Shown here: positions 17,055-25,987 of the stretch, piece by piece | Numbering within the stretch: position 1 is the stretch's first letter | Layout: each line of letters begins with the position of its first letter | The notes under the pieces: generated by a model | What the model was told of the DNA's origin: nothing | What the model saw: only the letters and a program-made list of their open reading frames with translations | Database searches by the model: none | Position numbers and translations under genes: made by a program | DNA from: an uncultured Oscillospiraceae bacterium | GTDB taxonomy: Bacteria; Bacillota; Clostridia; Oscillospirales; Oscillospiraceae | Assembly: GCA_934561175.1 (NCBI GenBank) | Contig: CAKTFW010000001.1 | Location: 1-64,000, forward strand | Reading direction: 5' to 3' | Length of the DNA: 64,000 nt

Positions 17055-17933
17055 TCATTCAATGTTCTGAATCTGCTCGCGGATCTTTTCCAGCTCCGCC
17101 TTGATCTCCACCACGGTGCGAGCCTGCTCAACATCATTGCATTTTGAGCCAATCGTGTTGGCCTCCCGGTTCATCTCCTGGAGCAAAAAGTCCAGCTTTC
17201 TGCCAACCGGTTCGCGGCCGGAGAGCATTTGATCCATCTGTGCCAAATGGCTGCGCAGCCGAACCGTTTCCTCATCTACCGCAATTTTGTCTGCAAAAAT
17301 TGCGGCCTCCGTCAAAATTCGGCTTTCATCAATCGTCGTACTCTCCAAGACTTCCTGCATTTTCGCTTCCAAACGGGCACGGTACTCAGCCAGTGTCACG
17401 GGGCTGCGCTGCTCCACCGTTTCCACCAGGTCCAAAATTGTTGCTGCACGGCTGCGTAAATCAGCCTCCAGCGCCCGTCCTTCCTGCTCGCGCATCGCGT
17501 TAAACGCTGCAACCGCTTCCTGCACTACCGAGATTAACTGCTGTTTCTCCTGTTCTTCATCCGCCTTTTCCTTTTCAATCAGGAACACATCCGGGAACCG
17601 TGCCAGTGCCGAGACGGTAATATCATTTTCCACACCATATTCCGCTGCCATCGCCCGTGTCGCTTCCAGATACCCTTCCAATACAGGACGGTTCAGCGAA
17701 ATTCTGATTGCTTCTCCGCCGGGGGATGCGACCGTTACAAACACCTCAACTTTGCCACGGGAAACCGCGCTGCGCACTGTCTGCTTGACCGCATCCTCCG
17801 CAAAGCTCAACTGACGCGGCAGTTTCACCGTACAATCCAGATACCGATTGTTGACTGCGCGCAGCTCCACTGTAATCTCCCGACCATCCAGAGTCTGTAC
17901 CGCGCGGCCATAGCCGGTCATACTTTTAACCAC
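17055..17933 (-). CDS. YicC-family endoribonuclease
   Basis: The 292 residues begin VVKSMTGYGRA (family start MI.SMTG.GR) and end with an FLLQEMNREANTIGSKCND block, both conserved in YicC/YloC. YicC-type proteins cleave or help decay of certain RNAs in E. coli and Bacillus. GTG 17933 has GGAGG nine bases upstream. It heads the yicC-remA-gmk-rpoZ block. Confidence 0.93.
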   Translation of the reverse strand: MVKSMTGYGRAVQTLDGREITVELRAVNNRYLDCTVKLPRQLSFAEDAVKQTVRSAVSRGKVEVFVTVASPGGEAIRISLNRPVLEGYLEATRAMAAEYGVENDITVSALARFPDVFLIEKEKADEEQEKQQLISVVQEAVAAFNAMREQEGRALEADLRSRAATILDLVETVEQRSPVTLAEYRARLEAKMQEVLESTTIDESRILTEAAIFADKIAVDEETVRLRSHLAQMDQMLSGREPVGRKLDFLLQEMNREANTIGSKCNDVEQARTVVEIKAELEKIREQIQNIE

Positions 17934-17974
17934 AATTTCTTCCCTCCAATTGTGCGATCAAACCATTTTCCACA

Positions 17975-18379
17975 TCAGACAAATGCGGTGATTCGATAAC
18001 TCACAAGTTTCTTCCGCTCTACATGGCGATTATAAAATACCGCCGCCAAAATGCCTGCAGCAAATCCCAAGCCGCCCCAGAGAAATGGCAGAAGATCCGT
18101 CGCCATTCCAATTCCATATCCTACAAAAAACAGAACAAGCGGCACCAGATAAACCAGCAGAATCACGGAAAAAATCCGTTTGGTATTCGCTTCGATATAA
18201 ACTCGGTCACCGACGCCAGCACCAATTGGATTCAAGGCAGTCGCAACCACAATCCGCTTCTGATCTCCGCCGCAGCCGCCGCAGTCGTGGCAATTGCCGC
18301 CGCAGGCCGAAGGACGCTCCAAAAAAACCTCTGCATGCTGCGCATCTATAATGCGCTTAATTTGTACAATCTGACGCAT
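17975..18379 (-). CDS. RseC/MucC-family (SoxR-reducing system) membrane protein
   Basis: The 134 residues have an N-terminal domain with a Cys-rich loop (CGGNCHDCGGCGG), then two membrane helices (about 70-115) and a short basic tail. This is the RseC layout; in proteobacteria RseC works with the Rnf/Rsx electron-transfer system. Here no rnf genes are in view. The four Cys may bind a metal or iron-sulfur cluster (inference). It follows cdaR by 16 bp, so it belongs to the cdaA operon. Confidence 0.85.
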   Translation of the reverse strand: MRQIVQIKRIIDAQHAEVFLERPSACGGNCHDCGGCGGDQKRIVVATALNPIGAGVGDRVYIEANTKRIFSVILLVYLVPLVLFFVGYGIGMATDLLPFLWGGLGFAAGILAAVFYNRHVERKKLVSYRITAFV

Positions 18380-18395
18380 AGCTTCGTTCCTCCTG

Positions 18396-19622
18396 TTACT
18401 TCTCCGTCAGAGACAAGACAATGGTATACTCGCCAACCGCGCCCGCTTCCGCGTAGCCGTCAATATAAATCGTCACCGGGACGGTGTAGGTGCCAGGCTG
18501 GGTATATTCGGAAAGATCTGCCACTGCCCGCACATTGTTGGGAGAGATCTCATTGAGCACCGATGCGGAAGCACGAATCGTCGCCTGCAGCAGCTGTGTC
18601 ATTGATTCCGCACGGAATCCATCTGCCACATTGATAAACTCCACGGAGGAGACGCGTACAACACGCGTCTCCAGACCGTTGAATTTCACTGTCACCTTCG
18701 CCGTTTCATCTCCGCTGACATTTTTCGAATCGTTCGGGATCAGAATTGGAAATTCCAGCGTCTCATCGTTCAGGGTCTTCGACAGATCCACCGTACCAAG
18801 CACGATTTGGTTAATTCCGTCAATCACAGACGCCTCTCCGGAGATTGTCACATTCTTCGGCTCAATCTCACAGGTCACCTTCGATGCAGTCGCGCCGCCG
18901 CCATCTACAACATCCACCGCCAGCGGAATCTGCTTGTATTTCACCACAGGCAGTGTAACCTCGATCTCATCGACATCGGTAATGACACCCGCATCCTCCA
19001 CCGGTTCACCATCGGTACCAATCAGTGTATAGCCAGTTGTCTGTGTAATGGTCTTATCCAGATTGCTGCGCTCCAGAATCACCTGAGCATAGCTGATTTT
19101 TGACACAGCTTCTTCCGTGCCGCGAATAGTCAGTTCATCATGATCAAACAACATTTCTTCGGTCATGTAGCCGTCTGCAACCTCGCCGTTGAACACACCC
19201 TTCACCGGAATCGTTGCCGTTACCATTCGTTCTACCATAATGGAAATATTGTTTGGCTTTCGCTCTTCCACTGTAAAATTGCTCGGATTGACATCTGCCA
19301 AATAGGTAATCGTGTAGTTCAGACGGTACGCGCCGGTCTTTGTAATCTTGCTCAGATCCGCAGTCAGCAAAACATTATCCCGATCCAGATCCTTCAGATC
19401 CGACCGTTTTCCGGTGAGCTTCAGCGTTACCGTGGTTTTAGCACCATCCGTCACGATCAGGTTCTGATCGTCCATCAGAATATCCTCGCCGGAAAAAACC
19501 ACCGGAATATTCGTAATTGTGACCGAATCCTCCGGATTGACCACTGTGACCACATACAGCCACAAAACCGTAGACGCCACAACGGCCACCAGCATCATCG
19601 CAAGCTTGTTATTTTGTTTCAT
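18396..19622 (-). CDS. cdaR: YbbR-like regulator of diadenylate cyclase
   Basis: About 408 residues: one N-terminal membrane helix (MLVAVVASTVLWLYVVTVV) followed by four extracytoplasmic YbbR repeats. In Bacillus and Listeria CdaR modulates the membrane c-di-AMP synthase CdaA. ATG 19622 overlaps the end of cdaA by 14 bp; a GTG two codons upstream is also possible. The usual third partner glmM is not adjacent here; an RseC-like gene follows instead. Confidence 0.9.
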   Translation of the reverse strand: MKQNNKLAMMLVAVVASTVLWLYVVTVVNPEDSVTITNIPVVFSGEDILMDDQNLIVTDGAKTTVTLKLTGKRSDLKDLDRDNVLLTADLSKITKTGAYRLNYTITYLADVNPSNFTVEERKPNNISIMVERMVTATIPVKGVFNGEVADGYMTEEMLFDHDELTIRGTEEAVSKISYAQVILERSNLDKTITQTTGYTLIGTDGEPVEDAGVITDVDEIEVTLPVVKYKQIPLAVDVVDGGGATASKVTCEIEPKNVTISGEASVIDGINQIVLGTVDLSKTLNDETLEFPILIPNDSKNVSGDETAKVTVKFNGLETRVVRVSSVEFINVADGFRAESMTQLLQATIRASASVLNEISPNNVRAVADLSEYTQPGTYTVPVTIYIDGYAEAGAVGEYTIVLSLTEK

Positions 19623-20490
19623 CTGCACTTCTGTCCTTCTTCTGAATCAGCCGTTTCAATCCGTGCTTCCACTGAGAATGCGTCGATTCTTCCTGCACCG
19701 GAACCAACTCGTTGGTCAACAGGCGTTCCAGCGTCTGCGGTGCCAGGTGACGCTTTAACATCCCGCCGATCGCCACAGAAATCGTTCCGGTCTCTTCCGA
19801 GACAATGACCACCAGTGCATCCGTCGCTTCGCTCATGCCAATTCCGGCGCGATGCCGTGTACCAAGGTCGCTGCTGAGATTCGTATTGCTGGTCAGCGGC
19901 AGTACGCACCCTGCGGCCGCAATCCGGTTATCCTGCACGATCATTGCGCCGTCATGCAAGGATGCCTTTGGGAAAAAGAGATTGCGGATCAATTCCGAAG
20001 AAATCGCCGCATCTACAATCGTTCCACTTTTGAAATACTCATCCAGCGGCTGCGAACGCTCAAATACAATCAGCGCGCCGACACGCTCCCGCGACATGTT
20101 TTCACAGGCAGACACAGTTTGCGTGATCGCCTGCTGAATACCAAGAACCTCTGTCCGCGGTTCCAGCAGTTCACGGAGCGTACTTCCGCCAATTTTTTCC
20201 AGAAAGCGCCGCAGTTCCGGCTGGAACATGATGACAATTGCCAAAAAGCCCATGGAAATAGTATTGTTGAGAATAAAATTCAACGAGTACATATGCACCA
20301 TACCCGTAAACCAGGTGAGCAACAATAGCACCAAAATTCCCTTGGCCACCCGTGCAGCACTGGTCGTACGAATCATGCGGATAACTTCATAAATCAGGAA
20401 AGCAACCACCAGGATATCCAGGATGTCCATCACGCCGATCGTCGGAATCATGTGCACGATCTCACTGAAAAAATTTCGAATCAAGTCCAT
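19609..20490 (-). CDS. cdaA: Diadenylate cyclase
   Basis: The 293 residues have three N-terminal membrane helices and then a DAC domain with the catalytic motifs DGAMIV and RHRAGIG. It makes c-di-AMP from two ATP, controlling potassium/osmotic balance and wall homeostasis. ATG 20490 follows AAGGA. It is the first gene after a clear sigma-A promoter, with cdaR translationally coupled downstream. Confidence 0.96.
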   Translation of the reverse strand: MDLIRNFFSEIVHMIPTIGVMDILDILVVAFLIYEVIRMIRTTSAARVAKGILVLLLLTWFTGMVHMYSLNFILNNTISMGFLAIVIMFQPELRRFLEKIGGSTLRELLEPRTEVLGIQQAITQTVSACENMSRERVGALIVFERSQPLDEYFKSGTIVDAAISSELIRNLFFPKASLHDGAMIVQDNRIAAAGCVLPLTSNTNLSSDLGTRHRAGIGMSEATDALVVIVSEETGTISVAIGGMLKRHLAPQTLERLLTNELVPVQEESTHSQWKHGLKRLIQKKDRSADETK

Positions 20491-20551
20491 AAAAAATCCT
20501 TACTCCGCAGCTTCGTTTTTCCTGTACAGACAGAATTCAATACTTTGAATT

Positions 20552-20580
20552 ATTATAACTTATCCCGTCTTTAATAGCAA
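20552..20580 (-). promoter_or_regulatory. Sigma-A promoter of the cdaA operon
   Basis: On the minus strand TTGCTA (20575-20580), 17 bp, then TATAAT (20552-20557). A 7-bp inverted repeat AATTCAA-TACT-TTGAATT (20534-20551) overlaps the predicted start point and may be an operator. Confidence 0.65.
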
Positions 20581-20590
20581 CCCTGTACGC

Positions 20591-21733
20591 TCAGGTTTTT
20601 TCCGTGTCTTTTCGGTCACAATCTGCCAAAATATGGCGGATTACAGCAGCCAGCCGCGTCGTCTCTCTCATGGTATTAAAGGCTGAAAAGCTGATCCGGA
20701 CTGTACCGGATTCCAGCGTTTCAGCGCTTTCGTGCGCCACTGGTGCGCAGTGCAGGCCCGCTCGCACTGCAATTCTGCGGCGGGCAAGCAATTCTGCCAG
20801 CTGTTCGCAGTCCCATCCATTCGCCTGCAGCGACACCGTCCCACTTTGGGCTCCATTTTCTGCCGTAAAAAGCCGCAGACCGGGCGTCTTTTGCAGCGCT
20901 GTTTTCAAGTGCGCCAGCAGTCGCTGCTCCTGGCGCAAAATCTGTGCCGTCCCACGGCGCTGGACAAACTCCATTCCCGCTGCCAGGCCGCAAATTCCCG
21001 GTACATTATGCGTCCCCGGTTCAACCCGATCTGGCAGTTCCATAGGCATCTGCAGCAGGCGGGACTGGCTCCCGGTTCCCCCTGCAATCAATGGTGCCGG
21101 CAGCATACCGCCGCACAGCAGGATTCCGGTTCCCTGCGGCCCGTAAAGGCCCTTGTGTCCCGGCATCGCAATAAATTCCGCCTGTAGGCGTTCCATAGAG
21201 ACCTGCAGCGTCCCCGCCGACTGCGAAGCGTCCAGCACAAACGGAACGCCCCGCATCCGGCAAAGCGCCGCAATTTCTTCTACCGGAAGAATATAGCCAA
21301 ACACATTCGAAACATGTGTACAAATCACAGCCTTCGTCTGCGGTGTAATGGCTGCATCAAATGCCGCCAGTGTATCCGCAGGCTCGAACAGCCGCCGCCC
21401 AGCCACAGCGACATCCGCTCCCAACAGAGCCAGCGGCCGCATCACCGCATTATGCTCAAAGCCCGAAACCACCACCGGATCTCCTGGCCGTACCAGGCTG
21501 TGAATGGCATAATTTAATCCATGCGTAGCATTCATCGTAAAAGCTACCCGTTCCGGTGTTGTTTCAAAAAGCGCCGCTGCTACTTCCCGGCAATGATAAA
21601 CCGCATCGGCCGCCTGCATGGCGGCACAATAGCCGCCGCGTCCCGGACTGGCACAAAGCTTCATTGCCCGCCGGACTGCCCGCCCAACTGCCGCAGGTTT
21701 CTGCAAGGTGGTCGCCCCGTTGTCAAAGTACAT
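20591..21733 (-). CDS. Cysteine desulfurase-like class V aminotransferase
   Basis: The 380 residues form a fold-type I PLP enzyme of the SufS/CsdA-like subgroup found in Clostridia. It begins MYFDNGATTLQKP, with FEHNAVMRPL, DASQSAGTL and the PLP lysine in MPGHKGLYGPQGTG. The active-site Cys region is LHCAPVAH near the C-terminus. It should release sulfur (or selenium) from cysteine-type substrates. ATG 21733 shares one base with the stop of the DUF3343 gene (TGATG), implying tight coupling with a small partner. Confidence 0.9.
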   Translation of the reverse strand: MYFDNGATTLQKPAAVGRAVRRAMKLCASPGRGGYCAAMQAADAVYHCREVAAALFETTPERVAFTMNATHGLNYAIHSLVRPGDPVVVSGFEHNAVMRPLALLGADVAVAGRRLFEPADTLAAFDAAITPQTKAVICTHVSNVFGYILPVEEIAALCRMRGVPFVLDASQSAGTLQVSMERLQAEFIAMPGHKGLYGPQGTGILLCGGMLPAPLIAGGTGSQSRLLQMPMELPDRVEPGTHNVPGICGLAAGMEFVQRRGTAQILRQEQRLLAHLKTALQKTPGLRLFTAENGAQSGTVSLQANGWDCEQLAELLARRRIAVRAGLHCAPVAHESAETLESGTVRISFSAFNTMRETTRLAAVIRHILADCDRKDTEKT

Positions 21734-21984
21734 CAAAGTACCACCTCCTGAAATCCTTGCGCTCCCTTACGATAAACCCTTCCCGGCGCCAGTTGGTTCC
21801 TGGAAAGTTCCCGCGTCGCAGCCATGCACCAAAACGCGCCCATCCGCAGACTATAGCCGCATCCCTGCACCGCGATGGCCTGCGGTGTTCGCTGCAGCTG
21901 TACCGGAATTCCCGCATGTAACAGCACTTGTTCGCCCCGCTGCGCTGCCGTTAAGGAGCGAAAAGTGATAAAACAGTCAAACAT
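21733..21984 (-). CDS. DUF3343 (putative Se/S carrier-like) protein
   Basis: The 83 residues begin MFDCFITFRSLTAAQRGEQVL and contain QGCGYSLRM, the Cys-Gly pattern of DUF3343. The family is annotated as putative selenium/sulfur carrier and often neighbours cysteine desulfurases, as here. A role as acceptor of persulfide from the downstream enzyme is inference. The Shine-Dalgarno sits in a 13-bp hairpin. Confidence 0.8.
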   Translation of the reverse strand: MFDCFITFRSLTAAQRGEQVLLHAGIPVQLQRTPQAIAVQGCGYSLRMGAFWCMAATRELSRNQLAPGRVYRKGAQGFQEVVL

Positions 21985-21990
21985 AGACAA

Positions 21991-22024
21991 ATTCCCTCCC
22001 CGCCATACTATGCGGGGAGGGAAT
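21991..22024 (-). promoter_or_regulatory. 13-bp hairpin masking the DUF3343 ribosome binding site
   Basis: Arms 21991-22003 and 22012-22024 pair perfectly over 13 bp. The 3' arm on the transcript is GCGGGGAGGGAAT, followed by TTGTCT and the ATG, so the ribosome site is fully paired. The T-tract is poor, which argues against a simple cobO terminator. Confidence 0.6.
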
Positions 22025-22040
22025 CCGTGCGTGTCATTTC

Positions 22041-22556
22041 TCAGTATTCGATTCCGCGCCGCGCCGGGATTCCCCGGTCAAATGGATGTGCAATGGCTTC
22101 CATCCGCGTAATGTAATCGCCGTGTGCCTGCAGTGCCGCCGTTGCATGGCGGCCCGTCAGCACCAGTTCCAAACGGTCGGACTTTTTCGGTAAACACTCC
22201 AGAATCGCTGACTCCGGAAGCATTCCCAGTTCTACTGCAGTCAGGCCTTCATCCAGGATCAAGAGATCTGCCTGCTCCGCCAGCGTCCAAGCTTGCTGCA
22301 AACGCGCCATGCACGCCGTCGCCAGCTGCTGCTTTTCCGCCTCTTTCATTCTGAAGACAAACGGAACCGTTTGTGGGTTCTCCAGCACCGTCATCCCCTG
22401 CACCTGCCGCAGCGCACGCTGCTCTCCCGTGTCGGCGCCTTTCAAGAACTGCACAAAAATCACCCTGCAGCCACAGCCGGCCGCGCGTACCGCCAGTCCA
22501 ACCGCAGCCGTCGTCTTGCCTTTGCCATCGCCGATATACAGATGCACCAGTCCCAT
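22041..22556 (-). CDS. cobO: Cob(I)yrinic acid a,c-diamide adenosyltransferase
   Basis: The 171 residues carry the P-loop GDGKGKTTAA at the N-terminus, FVQFLKGA, and the late DLLILDEG motif of CobO/CobA/BtuR. It attaches the adenosyl group to corrinoids. It lies one base after ispF; no other cobalamin gene is in the window, so it probably serves salvage. AAAGGA precedes the ATG. Confidence 0.95.
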   Translation of the reverse strand: MGLVHLYIGDGKGKTTAAVGLAVRAAGCGCRVIFVQFLKGADTGEQRALRQVQGMTVLENPQTVPFVFRMKEAEKQQLATACMARLQQAWTLAEQADLLILDEGLTAVELGMLPESAILECLPKKSDRLELVLTGRHATAALQAHGDYITRMEAIAHPFDRGIPARRGIEY

Positions 22557-22557
22557 T

Positions 22558-23034
22558 TTATCCTTTTTCCATCAAAAGTGCAACTGCCATTGCAGCCATG
22601 CCTTCTCCGGAACCGGTAAAGCCCATGCCTTCCTCCGTCGTCGCCTTAATGCTGACACGACTGCGGGGCAGGTTCAGTGTTTCTGCAATTTTCAGTGCCA
22701 TGCGATCCCGGTAAGGCGCAATCTTTGGCGCCTGTGCAATCAAAGTTGCGTCCAGATTGACCACCGCAAAGCCTGATGCACGCACGCGATAGGCAACTTC
22801 TTCCAGCAGCCGCAGGCTGGAGGCTCCGGCATAACGCGGATCATCATCCGGGAACATGGTGCCAAGGTCTCCCAAGGTTGCAGCGCCAAGCATCGCATCC
22901 ATGATGGCATGCGTCAGCACATCCGCGTCCGAATGACCGTCCAGGCCGCGCTCATAGGGGATCTCTACGCCGCCCAGAATCAGTGGTCTTCCAGCCACCA
23001 AGCGGTGTACATCATAACCCTGTCCAATTCTCAT
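22558..23034 (-). CDS. ispF: 2-C-methyl-D-erythritol 2,4-cyclodiphosphate synthase
   Basis: The 158 residues show [12 protein letters not shown] (metal-binding Asp/His), [26 protein letters not shown] and the C-terminal [16 protein letters not shown]. It catalyses the fifth step of the MEP isoprenoid pathway. It overlaps the ispD stop by ATGA, so both MEP enzymes are coupled. Confidence 0.97.
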   Translation of the reverse strand: MRIGQGYDVHRLVAGRPLILGGVEIPYERGLDGHSDADVLTHAIMDAMLGAATLGDLGTMFPDDDPRYAGASSLRLLEEVAYRVRASGFAVVNLDATLIAQAPKIAPYRDRMALKIAETLNLPRSRVSIKATTEEGMGFTGSGEGMAAMAVALLMEKG

Positions 23035-23750
23035 ATTTCATCTCTCCCTGCCATAATTTCTCCCGCTACGATCAAGTCGATCGGGGTCGTAATTTTCAAA
23101 TTTTCCTCTGCACCAGCGACCAGATGTACTTTCATCCCCAGCCGCTCGCAGGCCATGCATTCATCTGTCAACGCCGCCTGATCCTGTTTTGCCTTTTGCA
23201 ATGCACCGCGTAAAAAGTCACGGTCAAACACCTGCGGAGTCTGCACGGCAAAAAGCGTCGCCCGATCCGGCGTTCGGGTAACAACGCCATGCTCTGCAAC
23301 TTTAATGGTGTCCTTGACCGGGACCGCCGGAGCCGCCGCACCTGTTTTCGCGGCTTTTTCTACCACCGCATCAACAAGCTCCGCTGTTATAAGCGGCCGC
23401 GCGCCATCGTGTACCGCAACCAGGCGTACCCCGCCGTCAAGCGCATCCAGTCCACGGATCACCGATTCCGTCCGCGTCTGCCCACCGACAATTACCGCCG
23501 CTACCTTTTCCAGCGCTGCCGCATGGAGTGCCTCGCTAACCGATACCAGCAGATCCTCCCGCGTCACCACAACAATTCGGCGGATTCGCGCACTCTGCTG
23601 GAATGGCCGCACTGCGTGTACCAGTACCGGCTCCAAGCCAATCAGCGCAAGTGCCTTGTCAATTCCACCCATTCGGGTGGCATTGCCCGCCGCCACTACC
23701 ACCGCATCGCAGTCCGGTGTGGCAGTCACCCGCTTTTTGCCAAAGAGCAT
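23031..23750 (-). CDS. ispD: 2-C-methyl-D-erythritol 4-phosphate cytidylyltransferase
   Basis: About 239 residues: the nucleotidyltransferase motif [19 protein letters not shown], then [11 protein letters not shown] and [10 protein letters not shown]. It makes CDP-methylerythritol. ATG 23750 follows GGAGG by seven bases; another ATG six codons upstream lacks a site. The extra N-terminal segment [14 protein letters not shown] is longer than in E. coli IspD. Confidence 0.95.
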   Translation of the reverse strand: MLFGKKRVTATPDCDAVVVAAGNATRMGGIDKALALIGLEPVLVHAVRPFQQSARIRRIVVVTREDLLVSVSEALHAAALEKVAAVIVGGQTRTESVIRGLDALDGGVRLVAVHDGARPLITAELVDAVVEKAAKTGAAAPAVPVKDTIKVAEHGVVTRTPDRATLFAVQTPQVFDRDFLRGALQKAKQDQAALTDECMACERLGMKVHLVAGAEENLKITTPIDLIVAGEIMAGRDEI

Positions 23751-23782
23751 CTGAATTCCTCCCCGCATCTCGCTGCCTCACA

Positions 23783-25027
23783 TCAATCTTTCAACAGTTC
23801 CTCTACTGCCAGCATTACGCCGGTCTTTCCAGATTCGTAGGTCAACCCGCCCTGCAGATACGCCATATAAGGCGGGCGCATCGGGCCGTCTGCAGAAAGT
23901 TCAATGGATGCGCCCTGAATAAAGCTGCCCGCCGCCATGATGACTGGGTCGGTATAGCCCGGCATATCCCATGGTTCCGGTGTCACATAGGAATCCACCG
24001 GCGCCCCCTTCTGGATCCCCCGGCAGAATTTTTTCATCGGCTCCGGTGCTTCAAAACGCACCGTCTGCACCAGATCTGTCCGCGGCGTGTCAAAGTGCGG
24101 TGAGGCATTATAACCCAGTAATTCCATCATTCTGGCGCAGAAAATGGCAGTTTTCAGCGCTTGTGCCGTCACATGCGGTGCCAGGAAAAAGCCCTGATAA
24201 AACAGCCGATTGACATCCTGTGTACAGCCGCATTCCCGTCCGATACCAGGACAGGTCAATCGCATAGACGCCGCCTCCACAAGTTCCGTCCGGCCCACAA
24301 TATAGCCGCCGGTCGGCGCAAGCCCACCGCCAGGGTTCTTAATCAGCGAGCCAGCCATAATATCCACCCCAACCTGGGTTGGTTCCAGCTTCTCACAGAA
24401 TTCACCATAGCAGTTATCCGCCATTATGTATACGGTTTTATTGACGCTCCGCACTGCCTCTACAATTTTTCGGATCCAGTCAATCGACAGCGCCGCCCGC
24501 GTAGAATAGCCACGGCTGCGCTGGATCAGGACCGTCTTGACTGTCGGATCCGCCGCGGCTCGCGCGATGCCTTGCAAGTCCGGCAAGCCATCCGGCGTCG
24601 GATCCACCTGCGCATAGCGAATACCAAAATCCTTCATGGATCCCGGTGCGTTGCCCTGAATGCCAATAGACGAACACAGCGTATCATACGGTGCACCCAT
24701 TACCGAGAGCAGTGTGTCGCCAGGGCGCAGCATTCCAAAAAGTGCCGCCGCCAAAGTGTGGGTACCGTTGACAAACTGCACCCGTACCATACCGTCTTCT
24801 GCGCCGAACACCTCTGCAAAAATCTTGTCCAGTACTTCCCGCCCGCGGTCGTCGTACCCATAGCCAGTCGTACCGTTAAAGCAAGTATCCGAAACCCGAT
24901 TGTTCTGGAACGCAGCCAGCACCTTCTCTGCATTAAACTGCGCAATTTCCTCCACACGGGCAAACGCATCTGCACAGTCGCGTTCCGCCTGTGCAGCCAG
25001 ATCCCGCGTCTTTTCTGAAATCAGCAT
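23783..25027 (-). CDS. YnbB/aluminium-resistance-type PLP enzyme (methionine gamma-lyase-like)
   Basis: The 414 residues match the YnbB/ALR family of Cys/Met-metabolism PLP enzymes: FNGTTGYGYDDRGREVLDKIF, VRVQFVNGTHTL, DNCYGEF and the PLP-lysine segment MAGSLIKNPGGGLAPTGGY. Chemistry on cysteine/methionine-like substrates is likely, but the true reaction is unknown. It starts three bases after an M42 peptidase gene with GGAGG ahead of the ATG, and is followed by ispD. Confidence 0.88.
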   Translation of the reverse strand: MLISEKTRDLAAQAERDCADAFARVEEIAQFNAEKVLAAFQNNRVSDTCFNGTTGYGYDDRGREVLDKIFAEVFGAEDGMVRVQFVNGTHTLAAALFGMLRPGDTLLSVMGAPYDTLCSSIGIQGNAPGSMKDFGIRYAQVDPTPDGLPDLQGIARAAADPTVKTVLIQRSRGYSTRAALSIDWIRKIVEAVRSVNKTVYIMADNCYGEFCEKLEPTQVGVDIMAGSLIKNPGGGLAPTGGYIVGRTELVEAASMRLTCPGIGRECGCTQDVNRLFYQGFFLAPHVTAQALKTAIFCARMMELLGYNASPHFDTPRTDLVQTVRFEAPEPMKKFCRGIQKGAPVDSYVTPEPWDMPGYTDPVIMAAGSFIQGASIELSADGPMRPPYMAYLQGGLTYESGKTGVMLAVEELLKD

Positions 25028-25030
25028 ATT

Positions 25031-25987
25031 TTATCCTCCAAACGCCGCCAGCAGCACCTGTGCGCACTGCGCCAGATCCGTCAGCGACACCATCTCGTTC
25101 GGGGTATGCAGGTAGCGAGTCGGCACACTGAGAATTCCCGTCGGAACACCGCCGCGGCTGGGAACCACTGCCCCTGCATCGGTACCGCCGCGTTTTGCCG
25201 CATAGGGCTGCAAGCAAACCGAAGCTTGCGCTGCCGCCTGCTGCAGCTGTGCATTTACCGCAGGATGCGCCACCGCATTCTGATCCATCAGTTTGAGCAC
25301 CGGACCTCCGCCCAGCTGTACACCGCTGTGTTCCGGCTCACCCGGTACATCCCCGGTGCCACAGGTATCCACAACCACCGCAATCGCAGGATCAACTGCA
25401 AAGGCAGCCGGCTTCACGCCGCGCGTGCCAAGCTCCTCCTGTACTGTAAAAACGAACCAGAGGTCTTCGTCAGTCTGTCCAATTTTGGAGAGCACCTCCA
25501 ACAAAATCGCACAACCAGCCCGGTTATCCAAATAAGGCGCAATTACAAAATCGCCCTGTTGAAGCGGAGCGCCTGCAAACTGCGCCGGGTCGCCCGGATG
25601 AACCGAAACCCCTGCCGGGTCAAGATAGAGTTTCTCCATTCCAAGGCTCTGCCCTGTAACACCGGCCTCCGCACAGATCACACCTCGCGCACCATCTGCA
25701 AACACAACCTGCTGGTTTACCAGGGTCGCCGGATGTAATCCGCCAATCGGCCCAAACCGCACAAAGCCGTGCGCATCGGTATAGGTGACAATCAGGCCAA
25801 CTGTATCCATATGCGCCGTCAACATCACTCTGCGGCCCGGACCCGGCCGGTGCACGAAGAGATTACCCATTGCATCCCTGGTACATTCACCATAGGGTGC
25901 CGCCAGCGCCTGAAGGCGCGCGGCCATCGCATTCTCACAGCCGGAGACAGCCATCACCTCAGAGAGCTTGCAAAGCCAGTCAAACAT
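25031..25987 (-). CDS. M42-family metallopeptidase, copy 1 of 3
   Basis: The 318 residues keep the M42/M28 two-zinc ligands: AHMDTVG, LDNRAGCA, EELGTRG, the Asp in VVVDTCG and the final His in YLHTPNEM. M42 enzymes are cytosolic tetrahedral aminopeptidases (TET, FrvX/PepA-like) that trim peptides, and some act as glucanases. ATG 25987 follows GGGGGA and overlaps the end of copy 2 by eight bases. Confidence 0.93.
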   Translation of the reverse strand: MFDWLCKLSEVMAVSGCENAMAARLQALAAPYGECTRDAMGNLFVHRPGPGRRVMLTAHMDTVGLIVTYTDAHGFVRFGPIGGLHPATLVNQQVVFADGARGVICAEAGVTGQSLGMEKLYLDPAGVSVHPGDPAQFAGAPLQQGDFVIAPYLDNRAGCAILLEVLSKIGQTDEDLWFVFTVQEELGTRGVKPAAFAVDPAIAVVVDTCGTGDVPGEPEHSGVQLGGGPVLKLMDQNAVAHPAVNAQLQQAAAQASVCLQPYAAKRGGTDAGAVVPSRGGVPTGILSVPTRYLHTPNEMVSLTDLAQCAQVLLAAFGG

